A stretch of 64,000 bases of DNA, from assembly GCF_014353015.1 (NCBI RefSeq), contig NZ_CP060704.1:4861001-4925000 (forward strand), read 5' to 3'. Shown piece after piece: positions 63,234 through 64,000 of this stretch; within the stretch, counting starts at the first letter, position 1, and each line of letters opens with the position of its first letter. Source of the stretch: Chitinimonas koreensis. Its GTDB lineage: Bacteria; Pseudomonadota; Gammaproteobacteria; Burkholderiales; Chitinimonadaceae. A program made the translations under genes and the position numbers. The notes under the pieces are model-generated. The model made no database searches and was not told where the DNA came from. It worked only from the letters and a program-made list of their open reading frames with translations.

Positions 63234-64000
63234 GGGTCGGGACTCCGGCGGCGTTCAGGGGGAAGAAGCAGCGCACGCCGGCTTCGAGCGCGGGGCGCTC
63301 GGCGCGGCAGCGGTCCTGCACGTAGCGGCAGCGCGGCGACAAGAGGCAGCCCTTGGGGCGGTCGTAGTGGCCGGGCACGATGCCGGGCAGCGCCGACAGG
63401 CGCTCGGCGCCCTTCGAATGCTCGGGGATCGCGGCCAGCAGCGCCTCGGTGTACGGATGACGCGGCGCCCGGAACAGGTCGGCCACCGTCGAGGCCTCGA
63501 CCACCTGGCCGGCATACATCACGCAGATGCGCTTGGCCATCTCGGCGATCACCGCCAGGTCGTGGGTGATCATGATCAGGCCCATGTTGTGCTCCTTCTG
63601 GAGCCGCTCCAGCAGGTCCATGATCTGGGCCTGGATGGTCACGTCGAGCGCGGTGGTCGGCTCGTCGGCGATCAGGAGCTTGGGATTGCAGGCGATCGCC
63701 ATGGCGATCATCACCCGCTGGTTCATACCGCCCGACAGCTGGTGCGGATAGGCGTTGAGCCGGCTCTTGGCGTCGGGGATCTCGACCAGCTCCAACAGCT
63801 CGAGCGCGCGCTTCTGCAGCGCATCGCCGCGCAGGCCGAGGTGGACCTTGAGCGATTCCTTGATCTGGTAGCCGACGGTGTAGGACGGGTTGAGGCTGGT
63901 CAGCGCGTCCTGGAAGATCATCGAAATATCCTTGCCGACGATCTTGCGGCGCTGGCGGGCCGACATCTTGAGCAGGTCGTGGCCGTCGAACTTGAGCTCG
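63226..64000 (-). CDS. dppD: Dipeptide ABC transporter ATP-binding protein DppD (5' end beyond window)
   Basis: The frame enters from the right edge (ELKFDGHDLLKMSARQRRKI) and covers about 257 C-terminal residues. Present are Q-loop SMIFQDALTSLNPSYTVGYQ, signature QLSGGMNQRVMIAMAI, Walker B KLLIADEPTTALDVT, H-loop MITHDLAVIAEM and the C-terminal Cys cluster CLLSPRCRYVQDRC. Walker A lies beyond the window. Coupled to dppF by an 8-bp overlap; the permease and binding-protein genes would be expected further right. Confidence 0.92.

Overview
The window is about 64 kb of very GC-rich DNA from a Gram-negative bacterium. Periplasmic DsbC, a TonB-type protein, UbiH-type hydroxylases beside PepP, a type I secretion system, LysR and AraC regulators and a Tas-type aldo-keto reductase point to a high-GC member of Pseudomonadota, most likely a beta- or gammaproteobacterium. 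I cannot name the genus from sequence alone. No rRNA, tRNA, CRISPR, transposase or phage gene is visible.

Layout. (1) 1-2577: partial SDR oxidoreductase, divergent LysR regulator, tas-like aldo-keto reductase. (2) 2883-17001, all minus strand: a surface-glycan and secretion cluster. It holds seven methyltransferase domains, five glycosyltransferase domains, a UDP-glucuronate decarboxylase (UDP-xylose synthase) and the ABC and HlyD components of a type I exporter, many joined by ATGA-type overlaps. (3) 17263-23126, plus strand: small unrelated genes, several frameshifted. (4) 23145-44849, minus strand: a glycosyltransferase-like protein, two very large TPR glycosyltransferases carrying three GT41 (OGT/SPINDLY-type) domains, and a 12.3-kb gene for a Ser/Thr-rich protein built of about 158 tandem 25-residue repeats ending in an RTX-like, serralysin-type C-terminus. 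(5) 45251-52326, minus strand: solute-binding protein, TonB-like protein, dsbC, two ubiquinone hydroxylases, pepP and an RlmK-type methyltransferase. (6) 52697-59191: sigma-54-driven BON protein, coaD, two related LivK-like binding proteins flanking a wrecked chemoreceptor gene. (7) 59639-64000: PhyH dioxygenase with divergent AraC regulator, a 7-bp tandem repeat, and dppF/dppD ATPase genes (dppD cut by the window edge).

The most interesting hypothesis is that regions 2 and 4 form one system. A giant beta-solenoid-like protein without a signal peptide would be exported by the type I ABC/HlyD pair and O-glycosylated on its roughly thousand Ser/Thr residues by the adjacent GT41 enzymes, with sugars supplied and decorated by the UXS, glycosyltransferase and methyltransferase genes. 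The repeat gene itself has a 31-unit (2,325-bp) higher-order periodicity.

Two technical features recur. At least seven reading frames are broken by what looks like loss of one base, mostly in a short G or C run, including in the giant gene just before its export signal and in hlyD. This suggests either consensus sequence errors or real slippage. Five families of dispersed palindromic intergenic repeats fill most gaps, and one of them has been read into the C-terminus of a glycosyltransferase.
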